DNA from: Paracoccus sp. S3-43 | Lineage (GTDB): Bacteria; Pseudomonadota; Alphaproteobacteria; Rhodobacterales; Rhodobacteraceae | Direction: 5' to 3' | Assembly (NCBI RefSeq): GCF_029027965.1 | Contig: NZ_CP119082.1 | Location: 2,961,001-3,025,000, forward strand | DNA: 64,000 bases | Program-made: the position numbers and the translations under genes | The notes under the pieces: generated by a model | Databases searched by the model: none | What the model was told of the DNA's origin: nothing | Seen by the model: only the letters and a program-made list of their open reading frames with translations | Part shown: piece by piece, positions 25,644 through 33,962 of the stretch | How positions within the stretch are numbered: position 1 is the stretch's first letter | How the letters are laid out: each line of letters begins with the position of its first letter

Positions 25644-26213
25644 TCAGGGCTGGTATATCAGACGGACATCGCCCGAGAAATTCAAGATCGAAGCGCGCCC
25701 CGCGGCGTCCGGCGCAAGCTCCATCCGCCGGGCCGACAGGCTGCCGAAGGGCGCCTGGGCCTGCACGCCGTCCTGGGCGGCGATCCGGGACCGGTCGGTC
25801 GCGGCCTCGACGCTGAGCGCATCGACCGTCCAGCCCGAGGATGTGGTCATCCTGACCCCCCCGCCCAGGCGGATCGCGCCGCCGTCCAGACCCGCCTGGG
25901 GCGCGGTCAGGTCAGCCCGCAGCCCGTCGGGGCGCTGCCAGTCCAGGTGCAGGTCGCGGGCCTTGCCGCCGCCCCCGGCAGGCGCGGCCTCGGTCGCGCG
26001 CAGGACCAGTTGCGCCCCGTCCGCCGTCACGCCCGCATATTCGGGGGCCACCAGGCGCGGGTCGCGGGCCATCGACTGGGCGTCGACATCGGCATAGGGG
26101 ATCTGCGATTCCCCGTCGCCGGTGCGAGAGAACAGGAACAGCACCGACAGCATCGCCAGCGCCGCCAGGGGCAGCAGGACACGCAGCCAGCGGACGATCC
26201 GGGTGCGGTTCAT
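25644..26213 (-). CDS. lptC: LPS export system protein LptC
   Basis: A 189-residue bitopic protein: one N-terminal membrane helix (about 11-28, VLLPLAALAMLSVLFLF) and a periplasmic beta-jellyroll similar to LptA. Sequence is less conserved, so the call leans on length, topology and position directly upstream of lptA-lptB. The segment LSARRMELAPDAAGRASILNF near the C-terminus is typical of the fold. It follows kdsD by 4 bp, so kdsD-lptC-lptA-lptB form one operon for Kdo synthesis and LPS transport. Confidence 0.88.
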   Translation of the reverse strand: MNRTRIVRWLRVLLPLAALAMLSVLFLFSRTGDGESQIPYADVDAQSMARDPRLVAPEYAGVTADGAQLVLRATEAAPAGGGGKARDLHLDWQRPDGLRADLTAPQAGLDGGAIRLGGGVRMTTSSGWTVDALSVEAATDRSRIAAQDGVQAQAPFGSLSARRMELAPDAAGRASILNFSGDVRLIYQP

Positions 26214-26217
26214 CGCC

Positions 26218-27162
26218 CTAGACGATCCCGGCCCGCAGGCAGTCGTGGATATGCAGGATGCCCTGCGGCATCCCCTCGGCCACGGCGAACAGGCAGGTGA
26301 TCTTGCGCTCCTGCATCTGCGCCAGCGCGGCTTCGGCCAGGGCGTCGGGCGCGATCACGCGGGGTCCGGGGGTCATCACCTCGGCCGCGCGGCGATCCAG
26401 CAGGCCCTGCATGTGCCGCCGCAGGTCGCCGTCGGTGATGATGCCCACCAGATGCCCGGCCCGGTCGGTCACGCCCGTCACGCCAAAACCCTTCTGGCTG
26501 ATGACCAGCAGCGCATCCGTCATCGGCGCATCCTCGGGCACCAGCGGCATGTCGCGGTGCATCAGGTCGCCCACCTTGGCCAGCTTTGCCCCCAGCTTGC
26601 CGCCGGGATGGAAGGTGCGGAAATGCTCGGGCGTGAACTGCCGGTGTTCCATCAGCGCGACGGCCAGGGCATCGCCAAGCGCCAGCGTCATGGTGGTCGA
26701 GGTGGTGGGCACGATGCCGCTGCCGCAGGCTTCCGGCGCGGCGGGCAGGACAAGCGCCACGTCCGCCTGGCGCAGCAGCGTCGATTCGGGCCGCGAGGCG
26801 ACGCCGATCAGCGGAATCCCGAACCGCCTTGTATGCGCGATCAGGTCGGCCAGTTCCGGCGTCTCGCCGCTGTTGGACAGGACCAGGGCCACGTCGGCCT
26901 CTGTGACCATGCCCAGGTCGCCATGGCTGGCCTCGGCCGGGTGGACAAACTGCGCGGGCGTCCCGGTCGAGGCGAAGGTGGCCGCGATCTTGCGCCCGAC
27001 ATGGCCCGACTTGCCCATGCCCGACACGATCACCCGCCCCCGCGCCCCCAGGATCAGATCCACCGCGCGGGCGAAATCGCCGTTCAGCCCCTCGGCCAGA
27101 AGGGCCAGCCCCCGCGCCTCGGTCAGGATGACGCGCCGCGCCGTTTCCAGATAATCGCTCAA
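26218..27162 (-). CDS. kdsD: D-arabinose 5-phosphate isomerase KdsD/KpsF
   Basis: A 314-residue enzyme converting ribulose 5-phosphate to arabinose 5-phosphate for Kdo. The N-terminal SIS domain has IVSGMGKSGHVGRKIAATFASTGTPA, HGDLGMV and LSNSGETPEL, plus PTTSTTMTLALGDALAV. The C-terminal part is a CBS pair (about 205-314) with ITDGDLRRHM. The start codon is TTG (27162) with AGAAGG upstream; no ATG fits the family N-terminus. It heads the lptCAB operon. Confidence 0.93.
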   Translation of the reverse strand: MSDYLETARRVILTEARGLALLAEGLNGDFARAVDLILGARGRVIVSGMGKSGHVGRKIAATFASTGTPAQFVHPAEASHGDLGMVTEADVALVLSNSGETPELADLIAHTRRFGIPLIGVASRPESTLLRQADVALVLPAAPEACGSGIVPTTSTTMTLALGDALAVALMEHRQFTPEHFRTFHPGGKLGAKLAKVGDLMHRDMPLVPEDAPMTDALLVISQKGFGVTGVTDRAGHLVGIITDGDLRRHMQGLLDRRAAEVMTPGPRVIAPDALAEAALAQMQERKITCLFAVAEGMPQGILHIHDCLRAGIV

Positions 27163-27182
27163 ACCGCAGCCTTCTTCTTCAC

Positions 27183-27241
27183 CTGAATATCCTCGGGGGG
27201 TCCGGGGGGCGAAGCGCCCCCGGCTTGGCGCCCCCGGCTTG
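27183..27241 (-). repeat. GGATATT-type intergenic element, copy C, with hairpin and 14-bp tandem duplication
   Basis: Read on the minus strand after the RNase D stop: two tandem copies of a 14-mer (plus-strand GCGCCCCCGGCTTG at 27214-27227 and 27228-27241), a CCGGGGGGC / GCGCCCCCGG type hairpin with a GAA loop core, then CCCCCCGAGGATATTC and a GAAGAAG tail. It is a diverged copy of the elements at 1955-1998 and 13491-13545, again just downstream of a gene and in the same orientation. Confidence 0.55.
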
Positions 27242-27247
27242 CCTCAC

Positions 27248-27862
27248 CTAATGCCGGAAGATGTCGTTTTCATCCCCCCAGCCCAGCAAGTCCAGATGGG
27301 CGCGGGCGGGCAGGAAATCGAAGCAGGCCTGGGCCAGCCCCATGCGGTTCTCGCGCCGCAGCCGGTCCTCCAGCGACTCTTTCAGCTTGTGCAGGTGCAG
27401 AACGTCCGATGCCGCATATTCCAGCTGCGCGTCGGTCAGGTCGGGGGCGCCCCAGTCGCTGGTCTGCTGCTGCTTGGACACGTCCACGCCGACCAGTTCG
27501 TTCAGCAGGTATTTCAGCCCGTGCCGGTCGGTATAGGTGCGCACCAGCTTGGAGGCGATCTTGGTGCACCAGACCGGCGCCGTCACCACGCCGAAGGCGT
27601 TTTCCAGCGCGGCGATGTCAAAGCGGCCGAAATGGAACAGCTTCATTACCTTGGGATCGGTCAGCATCCGGCACAGGTTCGGCGCCTCGGTCTGGCCGCG
27701 TTCGATCTGGACCAGATGCGCATCGCCATCGCCCGACGACAGCTGCACCAGGCACAGCCGGTCGCGCCGGGGATCCAGCCCCATCGTTTCCGTGTCGATG
27801 GCGACGACCGGGCCAAGGATCAGGTCGTCGGGCAGGTCGTTGGGGTAAAGATGTATGCTCAT
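27248..27862 (-). CDS. ribonuclease D-like 3'-5' exonuclease
   Basis: A 204-residue DEDD-type exonuclease. Exo I is VVAIDTETMGLDPRRDRL (D23, E25), exo II is KLFHFGRFDIAAL, and exo III is LEYAASDVLHLHKL with the Tyr and Asp. It lacks the HRDC domains of full-length RNase D (~375 residues) and matches the short single-domain form common in alphaproteobacteria. ATG 27862 precedes the domain. It probably trims structured RNA 3' ends. Confidence 0.85.
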   Translation of the reverse strand: MSIHLYPNDLPDDLILGPVVAIDTETMGLDPRRDRLCLVQLSSGDGDAHLVQIERGQTEAPNLCRMLTDPKVMKLFHFGRFDIAALENAFGVVTAPVWCTKIASKLVRTYTDRHGLKYLLNELVGVDVSKQQQTSDWGAPDLTDAQLEYAASDVLHLHKLKESLEDRLRRENRMGLAQACFDFLPARAHLDLLGWGDENDIFRH

Positions 27863-27997
27863 CGCGTCGTCCATCCGGGGCCAGGCTGTGATGGCGCCTC
27901 TCTCATCAGAAAGCGGCGCGGCATTCCAGTCTTTTCGCATGACCCGGCGGCGACGCGGCAGGCGGCCGGGGACGCAGGCCCCCCGGCCAAGCAGGCT

Positions 27998-28579
27998 TCA
28001 GGACGACTGGGCGGCCTTCACGGCTTCCATGCAGGCATCCTCGTTCCCGGCGGCCAGCGCGTCGCGCGCGGCCTGGAGATGGGCGTCGCGACCGGAATGG
28101 TCCATGGCGCCGCCGTCGGCCTGTTCGGCGGCGGTGGGCTGGCCCTCCTGCTGGGCCTGGGCATCGGCGCCCGACATGGCGACCCCCGCCTGCTGACCCG
28201 ACGCGCCCTCCAAGGGCACATGCGTCCCGTCCTTGGCGATCCCCTCTCCGCCCTCGGCCGCAGCGGTATCGGGGGATGCCGTCCCCTCAGCCGACACCCC
28301 GTCAGTCGAGGCCCCCTCAGCCGAAGCGCCGTCCGTCGGCGCCGCGCTGTTCATGCCCGCGGCCTCCGCCGTATCGACGGCCTCGGTGGCGGCGGCATCC
28401 GCGTCCGCCGCCTCCGACGCCCCTTCCAGCGGCGCAAGCGATCCGTCCTTCGAGATCCCTTCGGTCGCCGTGCCGCCCTCGGTCAGGCGCGCCAGTTCGG
28501 CGGCACAGTCGGCCTGCGCGGAAACCGCCGTCAACGCCAGGAATGCGCCGCTGGCCACCCAAGTGAATGTGGCTTTCAT
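27998..28579 (-). CDS. Ala-rich exported protein with duplicated KDG-PLEGAS motif
   Basis: A 193-residue protein of unknown function. A signal peptide covers residues 1-23 (cut near SAQAD). The mature part is rich in Ala, Glu, Gly and Ser, low in complexity, with two copies of one motif: EGISKDGSLAPLEGAS (40-55) and EGIAKDGTHVPLEGAS (112-127). Two cysteines, C25 and C183, sit near the ends and could form a disulfide. The C-terminal helix LQAARDALAAGNEDACMEAV looks ordered. ATG 28579 follows GGGAGGATCAG. It is co-directional with dgoA upstream and rnd downstream. Confidence 0.7.
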   Translation of the reverse strand: MKATFTWVASGAFLALTAVSAQADCAAELARLTEGGTATEGISKDGSLAPLEGASEAADADAAATEAVDTAEAAGMNSAAPTDGASAEGASTDGVSAEGTASPDTAAAEGGEGIAKDGTHVPLEGASGQQAGVAMSGADAQAQQEGQPTAAEQADGGAMDHSGRDAHLQAARDALAAGNEDACMEAVKAAQSS

Positions 28580-28672
28580 CTGATCCTCCCGGAATGTGAT
28601 ACGCCTCCCACCGGCGCATCGGCCAAAACGCGCCCCTTTCGGCAATGTTCCCCCAGGGCCGGACGGCTTAAC

Positions 28673-29302
28673 TTATGTCATGGGCAGGGCCTGCCAGGCC
28701 GCCATGAAGTCGCGGGCCCGGTCGCCGGTGACGGACGCGTCCTGGCCGGGCCGATACAGCGCCGATCCCAGCCCGAAGCCGTCCGCGCCCGCCTTGCGAT
28801 AGCCCGCCATCGCCGTCGGGTCGATGCCGCCCACGGGCAGCAGCCGGGCATCGCGCGGCAAAACGGCGCGCATCGCCTTGACGGCGGCGGGGGGGATCAT
28901 CTCGGCCGGGAACAGCTTCAGGGCGGCGGCCCCGGCCTCCAGCGCGGCGAAGGCCTCGCTGACGGTGCCGACGCCGGGGCAATAGGCGAGGCCCAGCCGC
29001 CCGGCCTCGGAGGCGACGCGGGGGTCGAAGTTCGGGGCGATGATGATCCGGCCCCCGGCATCGGACACCGCGACGACCTGTTCGGGCCGCAGCACCGTGC
29101 CCGCGCCGACGATCGTACCGGGGGCGGCGGCGGCCATCCGGGCGATGCTGTCCAGCGGGTCGGGCGAATTCAGCGGCACCTCCAGGATCGTGAAGCCCGC
29201 GCCGGTCAGCGCGGCGGCGGTCGCGGCGGCCTCGTCCGGGCGCAGCCCGCGCAGGATCGCGATCAGCGGATTGGCGGCGAAGGCGGTGTCGAAATCGGTC
29301 AT
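28673..29302 (-). CDS. dgoA: 2-dehydro-3-deoxy-6-phosphogalactonate aldolase
   Basis: A 209-residue class I KDPG/KDPGal aldolase that splits 2-keto-3-deoxy-6-phosphogalactonate into pyruvate and glyceraldehyde 3-phosphate. Motifs: NPLIAILRGLRP (phosphate/Arg), TILEVPLNSPDP (catalytic Glu; LNSP is the galactonate-type version), VGAGTVL and ALKLFPAE with the Schiff-base Lys. ATG 29302 overlaps the dgoK stop by 4 nt. It is the last gene of the sugar cluster. Confidence 0.9.
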   Translation of the reverse strand: MTDFDTAFAANPLIAILRGLRPDEAAATAAALTGAGFTILEVPLNSPDPLDSIARMAAAAPGTIVGAGTVLRPEQVVAVSDAGGRIIIAPNFDPRVASEAGRLGLAYCPGVGTVSEAFAALEAGAAALKLFPAEMIPPAAVKAMRAVLPRDARLLPVGGIDPTAMAGYRKAGADGFGLGSALYRPGQDASVTGDRARDFMAAWQALPMT

Positions 29303-30177
29303 GAAAGCCCCTTGATCCGGGCGATTTCCCAAAGCCCCCGCCGCGCCATGCCCGGCGGCGCGATAACGGCGGCGATGCCCATCATGTCGAGGGCCATGCG
29401 ATAGCGCGCCGCCAGATCGCCGCGCCCGATGATCGTGACGGGGCCGCTTGCGTCCCGCGCGCCCTGGGCGACCTCGTCCCCGATCAGCAGGCCGGACAGA
29501 TAGTCCGCGATATGGTCCGGCGCCAGCCGGTCCATCAGCGCCAGTGTCCGGGCGCTGAAGATGCGCCCCAGCAGCGCCCCGTCCCGCCGCCCGGCCTCGA
29601 CCCCACGGCGGAAGGCGTCCTCGCGGCCCGGCCCCGGCTGGATCAACCGGCCCAGGATCGAATGGTCCCGCAGGGCGGCAAAGACTTCGCCGGTCATGAC
29701 CGTGCGGAAGGCGGCGATCCGCCCGCCCTCGGCCCGCGCCCATTTGCTGTGGGTGCCGGGCAGGACGAACAGCCCGTCCGCGCCCCCGCCCGCCAGATGG
29801 CCGATGATCTCGGTCTCTTCGCCGCGCATCACGTCGGGCGCGGGGCCGTCGGGATCGCTGACCGCGCCGGTCACGAAATGGATGCCGTCATGCAGCGTCA
29901 GGCTGTCCGCCAGCGCGGCGGCGTCCAGCGGCAGCGGCAGGTAAGGCGTCTCGACCCAGCCGTTGCGGCTGGTGATCATGCCCGAGGCGATCACCGGCGC
30001 GCCGTCCAGCCAGCCGCCGATCCGGTCTTGCAGGGCCTGGCGGAACCCTCCGGGCACGGCGCTTGCGGCCAGGATGCCGGGGCCGTCGCTGGCGGTTTCC
30101 AGCACCTCGCCCGCCGCGCCCATGCGCCAGGCGCGGAACGAGGTCGTGCCCCAGTCGATGCCGATCAGCGCGGTCAT
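29299..30177 (-). CDS. dgoK: 2-dehydro-3-deoxygalactonokinase
   Basis: A 292-residue ASKHA-fold kinase that phosphorylates 2-keto-3-deoxygalactonate. It starts MTALIGIDWGTTSFRAW (phosphate loop), with GMITSRNGWVETPYLPLP, DVMRGEETEIIG and LPGTHSKWA as family markers. It is overlapped by galM upstream and dgoA downstream (4 nt each). With DgoA it forms the C6 branch of the pathway. Confidence 0.92.
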   Translation of the reverse strand: MTALIGIDWGTTSFRAWRMGAAGEVLETASDGPGILAASAVPGGFRQALQDRIGGWLDGAPVIASGMITSRNGWVETPYLPLPLDAAALADSLTLHDGIHFVTGAVSDPDGPAPDVMRGEETEIIGHLAGGGADGLFVLPGTHSKWARAEGGRIAAFRTVMTGEVFAALRDHSILGRLIQPGPGREDAFRRGVEAGRRDGALLGRIFSARTLALMDRLAPDHIADYLSGLLIGDEVAQGARDASGPVTIIGRGDLAARYRMALDMMGIAAVIAPPGMARRGLWEIARIKGLS

Positions 30178-31142
30178 CGGCTGAACCTGTAGGCCGTGTG
30201 GTGGCGATAGGTCTGGCCGGGCCGCAGGATCGCGTCTGGGAAATCGGGGCGGTTCGGCGCATCGGGCCAGCCCTGCGTCTCCAGCGCCACCCCGGCAAAG
30301 CGGCCATAGCGCCGCCCGTCAAGTCCCGGCAACCCGTCGAAATGCGCGCCGTCATAGACCTGCAACCCCGGCTGGTCCGTCTCGATCCGCATCCGCAGCC
30401 CCGTCTGTCCCGTCAGTTCCCCGACGATCCGAGGGGGGACAGGCCCGTCCGACAGGCAGAAATTATGGTCGTATTCCCCCGGCGCGATGGCGCGGCCTTG
30501 CCGGAAATCGAAACGCGTGCCCTGAACCGGCGCCGTGCCCGGCAGCGGGATCAGATCGCCGTCCACCGGCAGAAAGCGATCCGCCGCAATGCGCAGCCGG
30601 TGGCTTCGCACATCGCCGCTGTCGTCCAGGGTGAAATAGCCGTGATGCGCCAGGTTGCAGGGCGTCGGCGCATCCGTGGTGGCCGACAGATCGACGATCA
30701 GCGCGCCATCGCCCAAGGCGATGTCCGCGCGAATGGCCATGGCGCCGGGAAAGCCCATCTCCCCGTCCGGCAGGGTCAGCGTCAGGGTGGCGCGGTCCTC
30801 TCGCGCGTCCGCGACCGTCCAGATGTGCCAATTCGTCCCGCGCGATCCGCCATGCAGCGTGTGGCGGCCGCGGAAATTCGGATCGGTGCGGTATTCCCGC
30901 CCGTCCAGCGTGAAGCACGCCCCGCCGATACGATTCGCAAAGCGCCCGACGATGGCGCCCAGATAGAGGCCGTCGCCCAGGTAATCCGCCGGGACGGGAC
31001 AGCCCAGCACCAGCGGATGGTCAACGCCCTCCATCCGCAAGTCCTGCACGGTCGCGCCCAGGGTCAGCAGTTGCGCGGTCAGCCCGCCGCCGGTCAGCGT
31101 CAGCCGATCCACGCGGCGTCCGTCGGGCAGGGTCCAGGTCAC
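30174..31142 (-). CDS. galM: aldose 1-epimerase (galactose mutarotase)
   Basis: A 322-residue beta-sandwich epimerase interconverting alpha and beta anomers of aldoses. Motifs: YLGAIVGRFANRI, RHTLHGGSRGTNWHIW with the substrate His, NLAHHGYFTLDD with the catalytic His, and FAGVALETQGWPDAPN with the catalytic Glu. The start is GTG 31142, overlapping the lactonase stop by 4 nt (GTGA). It would supply the beta anomer used by the dehydrogenase in the same cluster. Confidence 0.9.
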   Translation of the reverse strand: MTWTLPDGRRVDRLTLTGGGLTAQLLTLGATVQDLRMEGVDHPLVLGCPVPADYLGDGLYLGAIVGRFANRIGGACFTLDGREYRTDPNFRGRHTLHGGSRGTNWHIWTVADAREDRATLTLTLPDGEMGFPGAMAIRADIALGDGALIVDLSATTDAPTPCNLAHHGYFTLDDSGDVRSHRLRIAADRFLPVDGDLIPLPGTAPVQGTRFDFRQGRAIAPGEYDHNFCLSDGPVPPRIVGELTGQTGLRMRIETDQPGLQVYDGAHFDGLPGLDGRRYGRFAGVALETQGWPDAPNRPDFPDAILRPGQTYRHHTAYRFSR

Positions 31143-31978
31143 AGGATCACACCCGGTTCGGCCAGGCCGGTCAGGCCCGGTTCCAGGCGATAGGTCTTGC
31201 CTTGGGCCGGGTCGGGATCGGTGATTCCCTGGCGCGCGGTCGTGACCAGCAGATGCGTCAGATCCGGCCCCCCGAAGGCCGGGCAGGAGGAATGCCGCCC
31301 GCCGACCGGCAGGTGATGGGTGCGGTTGCCCTCCGCATCGAAGCGCATCACCGCCCCCTGCCCCCAGATCGCGCAGCAGAACCCGCCATCCGCGTCGATC
31401 ACCGCGCCATCGGGCGACCAGCCCTGCACCGTCAGGTCCAGATAGACCCGAGGCTCGCCCACCGGCCAGCCATCGCCGTCCAGCGACTGCCGCCAGATGA
31501 TGCCGCGATGCGTGTCCGCATAATGCGCCCCCGCGCCATCGGGCGAAAAGCAGATCGCGTTGGGGATGGTGATGCCGTCCACCAGCTTGCGGACCTCGCC
31601 CCGGTAATAGCGATAGATCGCGCCCGCGCCCGGCTGCGCCTTCTTGCCCATGGTGCCGAACCAGAACCCGCCCCGCCGGTCGGCACGGCCATCGTTGGAC
31701 CGGGTGACGGCGTTGTCGGCCTCGACCGCAGCCACATCCGTCAGCGCGCCATCGGCCAGCGACAGGACCGCCAGCCCGGTCTCGGTGGCGACCAGCAGCC
31801 GGTCCCGGTCGATCCAGCCCGCGGCCGAGGCCATGCGGTCGAACCGCCATTCCAGCGGGCCGCTGTCGTCCTGCGACAGCAGCCGGTGGCCGAGGATGTC
31901 GAACCAGAAGAACTGCCGGCGCTCGGGATGCCACAGCGCCCCCTCGCCCAGTTCGCAATGGCGGTGGTCGTGGATCAT
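31139..31978 (-). CDS. SMP-30/gluconolactonase family sugar lactonase
   Basis: A 279-residue six-bladed propeller with a divalent metal site: LGEGALWHPERRQFFWFDIL (Glu ligand), RSNDGRADRRGGFWFGTMG, DGITIPNAICFSPDGAGAHY (Asn) and GWSPDGAVIDADGGFCCAIWG. Family members hydrolyse L-arabinolactone, D-galactonolactone or gluconolactone. Context (galM downstream, 1-dehydrogenase upstream in the cluster) points to galactono- and arabinolactone. The start overlaps the yjfF stop by 4 nt. Confidence 0.87.
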   Translation of the reverse strand: MIHDHRHCELGEGALWHPERRQFFWFDILGHRLLSQDDSGPLEWRFDRMASAAGWIDRDRLLVATETGLAVLSLADGALTDVAAVEADNAVTRSNDGRADRRGGFWFGTMGKKAQPGAGAIYRYYRGEVRKLVDGITIPNAICFSPDGAGAHYADTHRGIIWRQSLDGDGWPVGEPRVYLDLTVQGWSPDGAVIDADGGFCCAIWGQGAVMRFDAEGNRTHHLPVGGRHSSCPAFGGPDLTHLLVTTARQGITDPDPAQGKTYRLEPGLTGLAEPGVIL

Positions 31979-32949
31979 GATACCCCTTTCGCAAGCCGCA
32001 TCTGCGACAGTTTCAGCAGGCCCTTTTGCAGCAGGATGAAGGCCAGCAGAAGGATCCCGATGACGATCTTGGTCCACCAGGAGGACAGGCTGCCGTCGAA
32101 GACGATATAGGTCTGGATCAGCCCCATGGTCAGGACGCCGACGAAGGTGCCGACCATATAGCCCGCCCCCCCGGTCAGCAGCGTGCCGCCGATCACCACG
32201 GCGGCGATGGCCGTCAGTTCCGTCCCCACCGTCGCCAGCGAATAGCCCGACCCGGTATAGATCGAGAAGACGATCCCCGACAGCCCGGCCATCGCGCCGG
32301 AAAAGGCATAGACCAGCACCGTGGTGCGCCCCTGCCGCACGCCCATCAGCCGCGCCGCGGCCTCGCCCCCGCCCAGGGCATAGACGGATGCGCCGAAGCG
32401 GGTCTTGTGCGCGACGATCATGCCCAGGACGAAGGTGGCGACCATCACCATGCCGATCAGCCGCAGCCGCCCCTTGCCCGGCATCAGCCAATAGAGCGAT
32501 TGCAGCCAGTCATAGAACGGATGCTGGATCGGCACGGAATCGATCGACAGGATATAGGCCGCGCCGCGCGCCAGGAACATCCCCGCCAGCGTGACGATGA
32601 AGGCGGGCATGGCCAGCCGGTCGATCAGAAAGCCCATGCCCGCCCCGAAGGCCGTGGTCAGCGCCAGCAGCAGCGCGAAGACCGCCAGCGGGTGCAGCGA
32701 GGTGTCGCGCAGCAGCACGGCGATGAAGACCCCGGAAAAGGCGATCACCGATCCCACCGACAGGTCGATGCCGCCCGACAGGATCACCAGCGTCATGCCG
32801 ACCGCGACGATGCCCAGATAGGCGTTGTCGGTCAGCAGGTTGCCAATGACTCGGGTGGACAGGATGTTCGGGAATTGCAGCCAGAATACCGCATAGGCCA
32901 GCAGGAAGATGCCGATGGTCACATACAGGGGAAGCGCGCGGGTGTTCAT
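31975..32949 (-). CDS. yjfF: sugar ABC transporter permease YjfF
   Basis: A 324-residue permease of the ribose/galactose class with about nine membrane segments. The class signature lies in [27 protein letters not shown], with [13 protein letters not shown] and ELTAIAAVVIGGTLLTGGAGY later. ATG 32949 overlaps the ytfT stop by 4 nt. With YtfT it forms the heterodimeric channel of the YtfQRT-YjfF importer, described in E. coli for galactofuranose. Confidence 0.9.
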   Translation of the reverse strand: MNTRALPLYVTIGIFLLAYAVFWLQFPNILSTRVIGNLLTDNAYLGIVAVGMTLVILSGGIDLSVGSVIAFSGVFIAVLLRDTSLHPLAVFALLLALTTAFGAGMGFLIDRLAMPAFIVTLAGMFLARGAAYILSIDSVPIQHPFYDWLQSLYWLMPGKGRLRLIGMVMVATFVLGMIVAHKTRFGASVYALGGGEAAARLMGVRQGRTTVLVYAFSGAMAGLSGIVFSIYTGSGYSLATVGTELTAIAAVVIGGTLLTGGAGYMVGTFVGVLTMGLIQTYIVFDGSLSSWWTKIVIGILLLAFILLQKGLLKLSQMRLAKGVS

Positions 32950-33962
32950 GCCTGCCTCCGAAGCGCGGCCTCGCGCCCGGCGCGGTGGCTGTCGCGCCAC
33001 AGCCGCCATTCGGCGCTGATGCGCGGCGATTGCAGCACCAGGATCACCAGCACCAGCCCGGCCTTGATGATGAGGTTGTATTCCGAGGGAAAGCCGATCA
33101 GCCGGATGCCGATGCTGATCGTGGTGATGATCAGCGCGCCGATCACCGAGGCGGCGATCGAGAACCGCCCGCCCAGCAGGGAATTGCCGCCGATCACCAC
33201 CGCCAGGATCGCGTCAAGCTCCAGCCACAGCCCGGCATTGTTGGCATCCGCGCCGCGAATGTCGGCGGTGACGATCAGCCCGGCCAGGGCCGCGCACAGC
33301 CCGGACGCCACATAGACCGCGATCAGCAGCACCGTGGCGTTGACCCCGGCAAGCGCGCTGGCGCGGCGGTTGATGCCGATCGCCTCGACCAGCAGGCCAA
33401 GCGAGGTGCGGCGCATCAGGACCGCCGTGGCGATGGCGGTGGCGATCCAGATCCAGGTGGGCACCGGCAGGCCCAGAACCGCGCCCGACCCGATCCATGC
33501 GAAACCGGGATCGGTGAAGGTGAGGATCCGCCCCTCGGTGATCAGTTGCGCGATGCCGCGCCCCATGGTCATCAGGATCAGCGTGGCGACGAAGGGCTGG
33601 ATGCCGACAATCGCGACAAGCGTGCCGTTCCACAGCCCCGCCATTGCGCCCGCGCCCAGGGCGAGGATCAGCCCGGCGGGCAGGCCCCAGCCCGCCGCCA
33701 CGGCGGATGCCGCGACCGCGCCGCAGATCGCCATGATCGTGCCCACCGACAGGTCGATGCCGCGCGTGGCGATCACCAGCGTCATGCCCACCGCCAGAAG
33801 CGCAACGGGGGCAGAGCGTTTCAGCACATCGATCACCGGCCCGACCAGCCGCCCGTCGTTCATCTGGATATTGAGAAAGGCCGGATAAAAGACCGTCACC
33901 ACCGCGACCAGGGCGGCCAGCGCGATCAGTTGCGGGGCAAGGCGTTTCAGCATCTGCATCAC
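32946..33962 (-). CDS. ytfT: sugar ABC transporter permease YtfT
   Basis: A 338-residue permease, homologous to but distinct from YjfF: APVALLAVGMTLVIATRGIDLSVGT, GIQPFVATLILMTMGRGIAQLITEG and ELDAILAVVIGGNSLLGGRFS. Roughly nine membrane helices. It overlaps ytfR upstream and yjfF downstream by 4 nt each, so the three are stoichiometrically coupled. Its hydrophilic C-terminus (RLWRDSHRAGREAALRR) is cytoplasmic. Confidence 0.9.
   Translation of the reverse strand: MMQMLKRLAPQLIALAALVAVVTVFYPAFLNIQMNDGRLVGPVIDVLKRSAPVALLAVGMTLVIATRGIDLSVGTIMAICGAVAASAVAAGWGLPAGLILALGAGAMAGLWNGTLVAIVGIQPFVATLILMTMGRGIAQLITEGRILTFTDPGFAWIGSGAVLGLPVPTWIWIATAIATAVLMRRTSLGLLVEAIGINRRASALAGVNATVLLIAVYVASGLCAALAGLIVTADIRGADANNAGLWLELDAILAVVIGGNSLLGGRFSIAASVIGALIITTISIGIRLIGFPSEYNLIIKAGLVLVILVLQSPRISAEWRLWRDSHRAGREAALRRQA

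Noticed and set aside
30174-31994. A 606-codon reading of galM as a fusion with an upstream extension
   Set aside because: The extension is the lactonase gene read out of frame. A GTG at 31142 in a GTGA overlap gives the normal GalM length.
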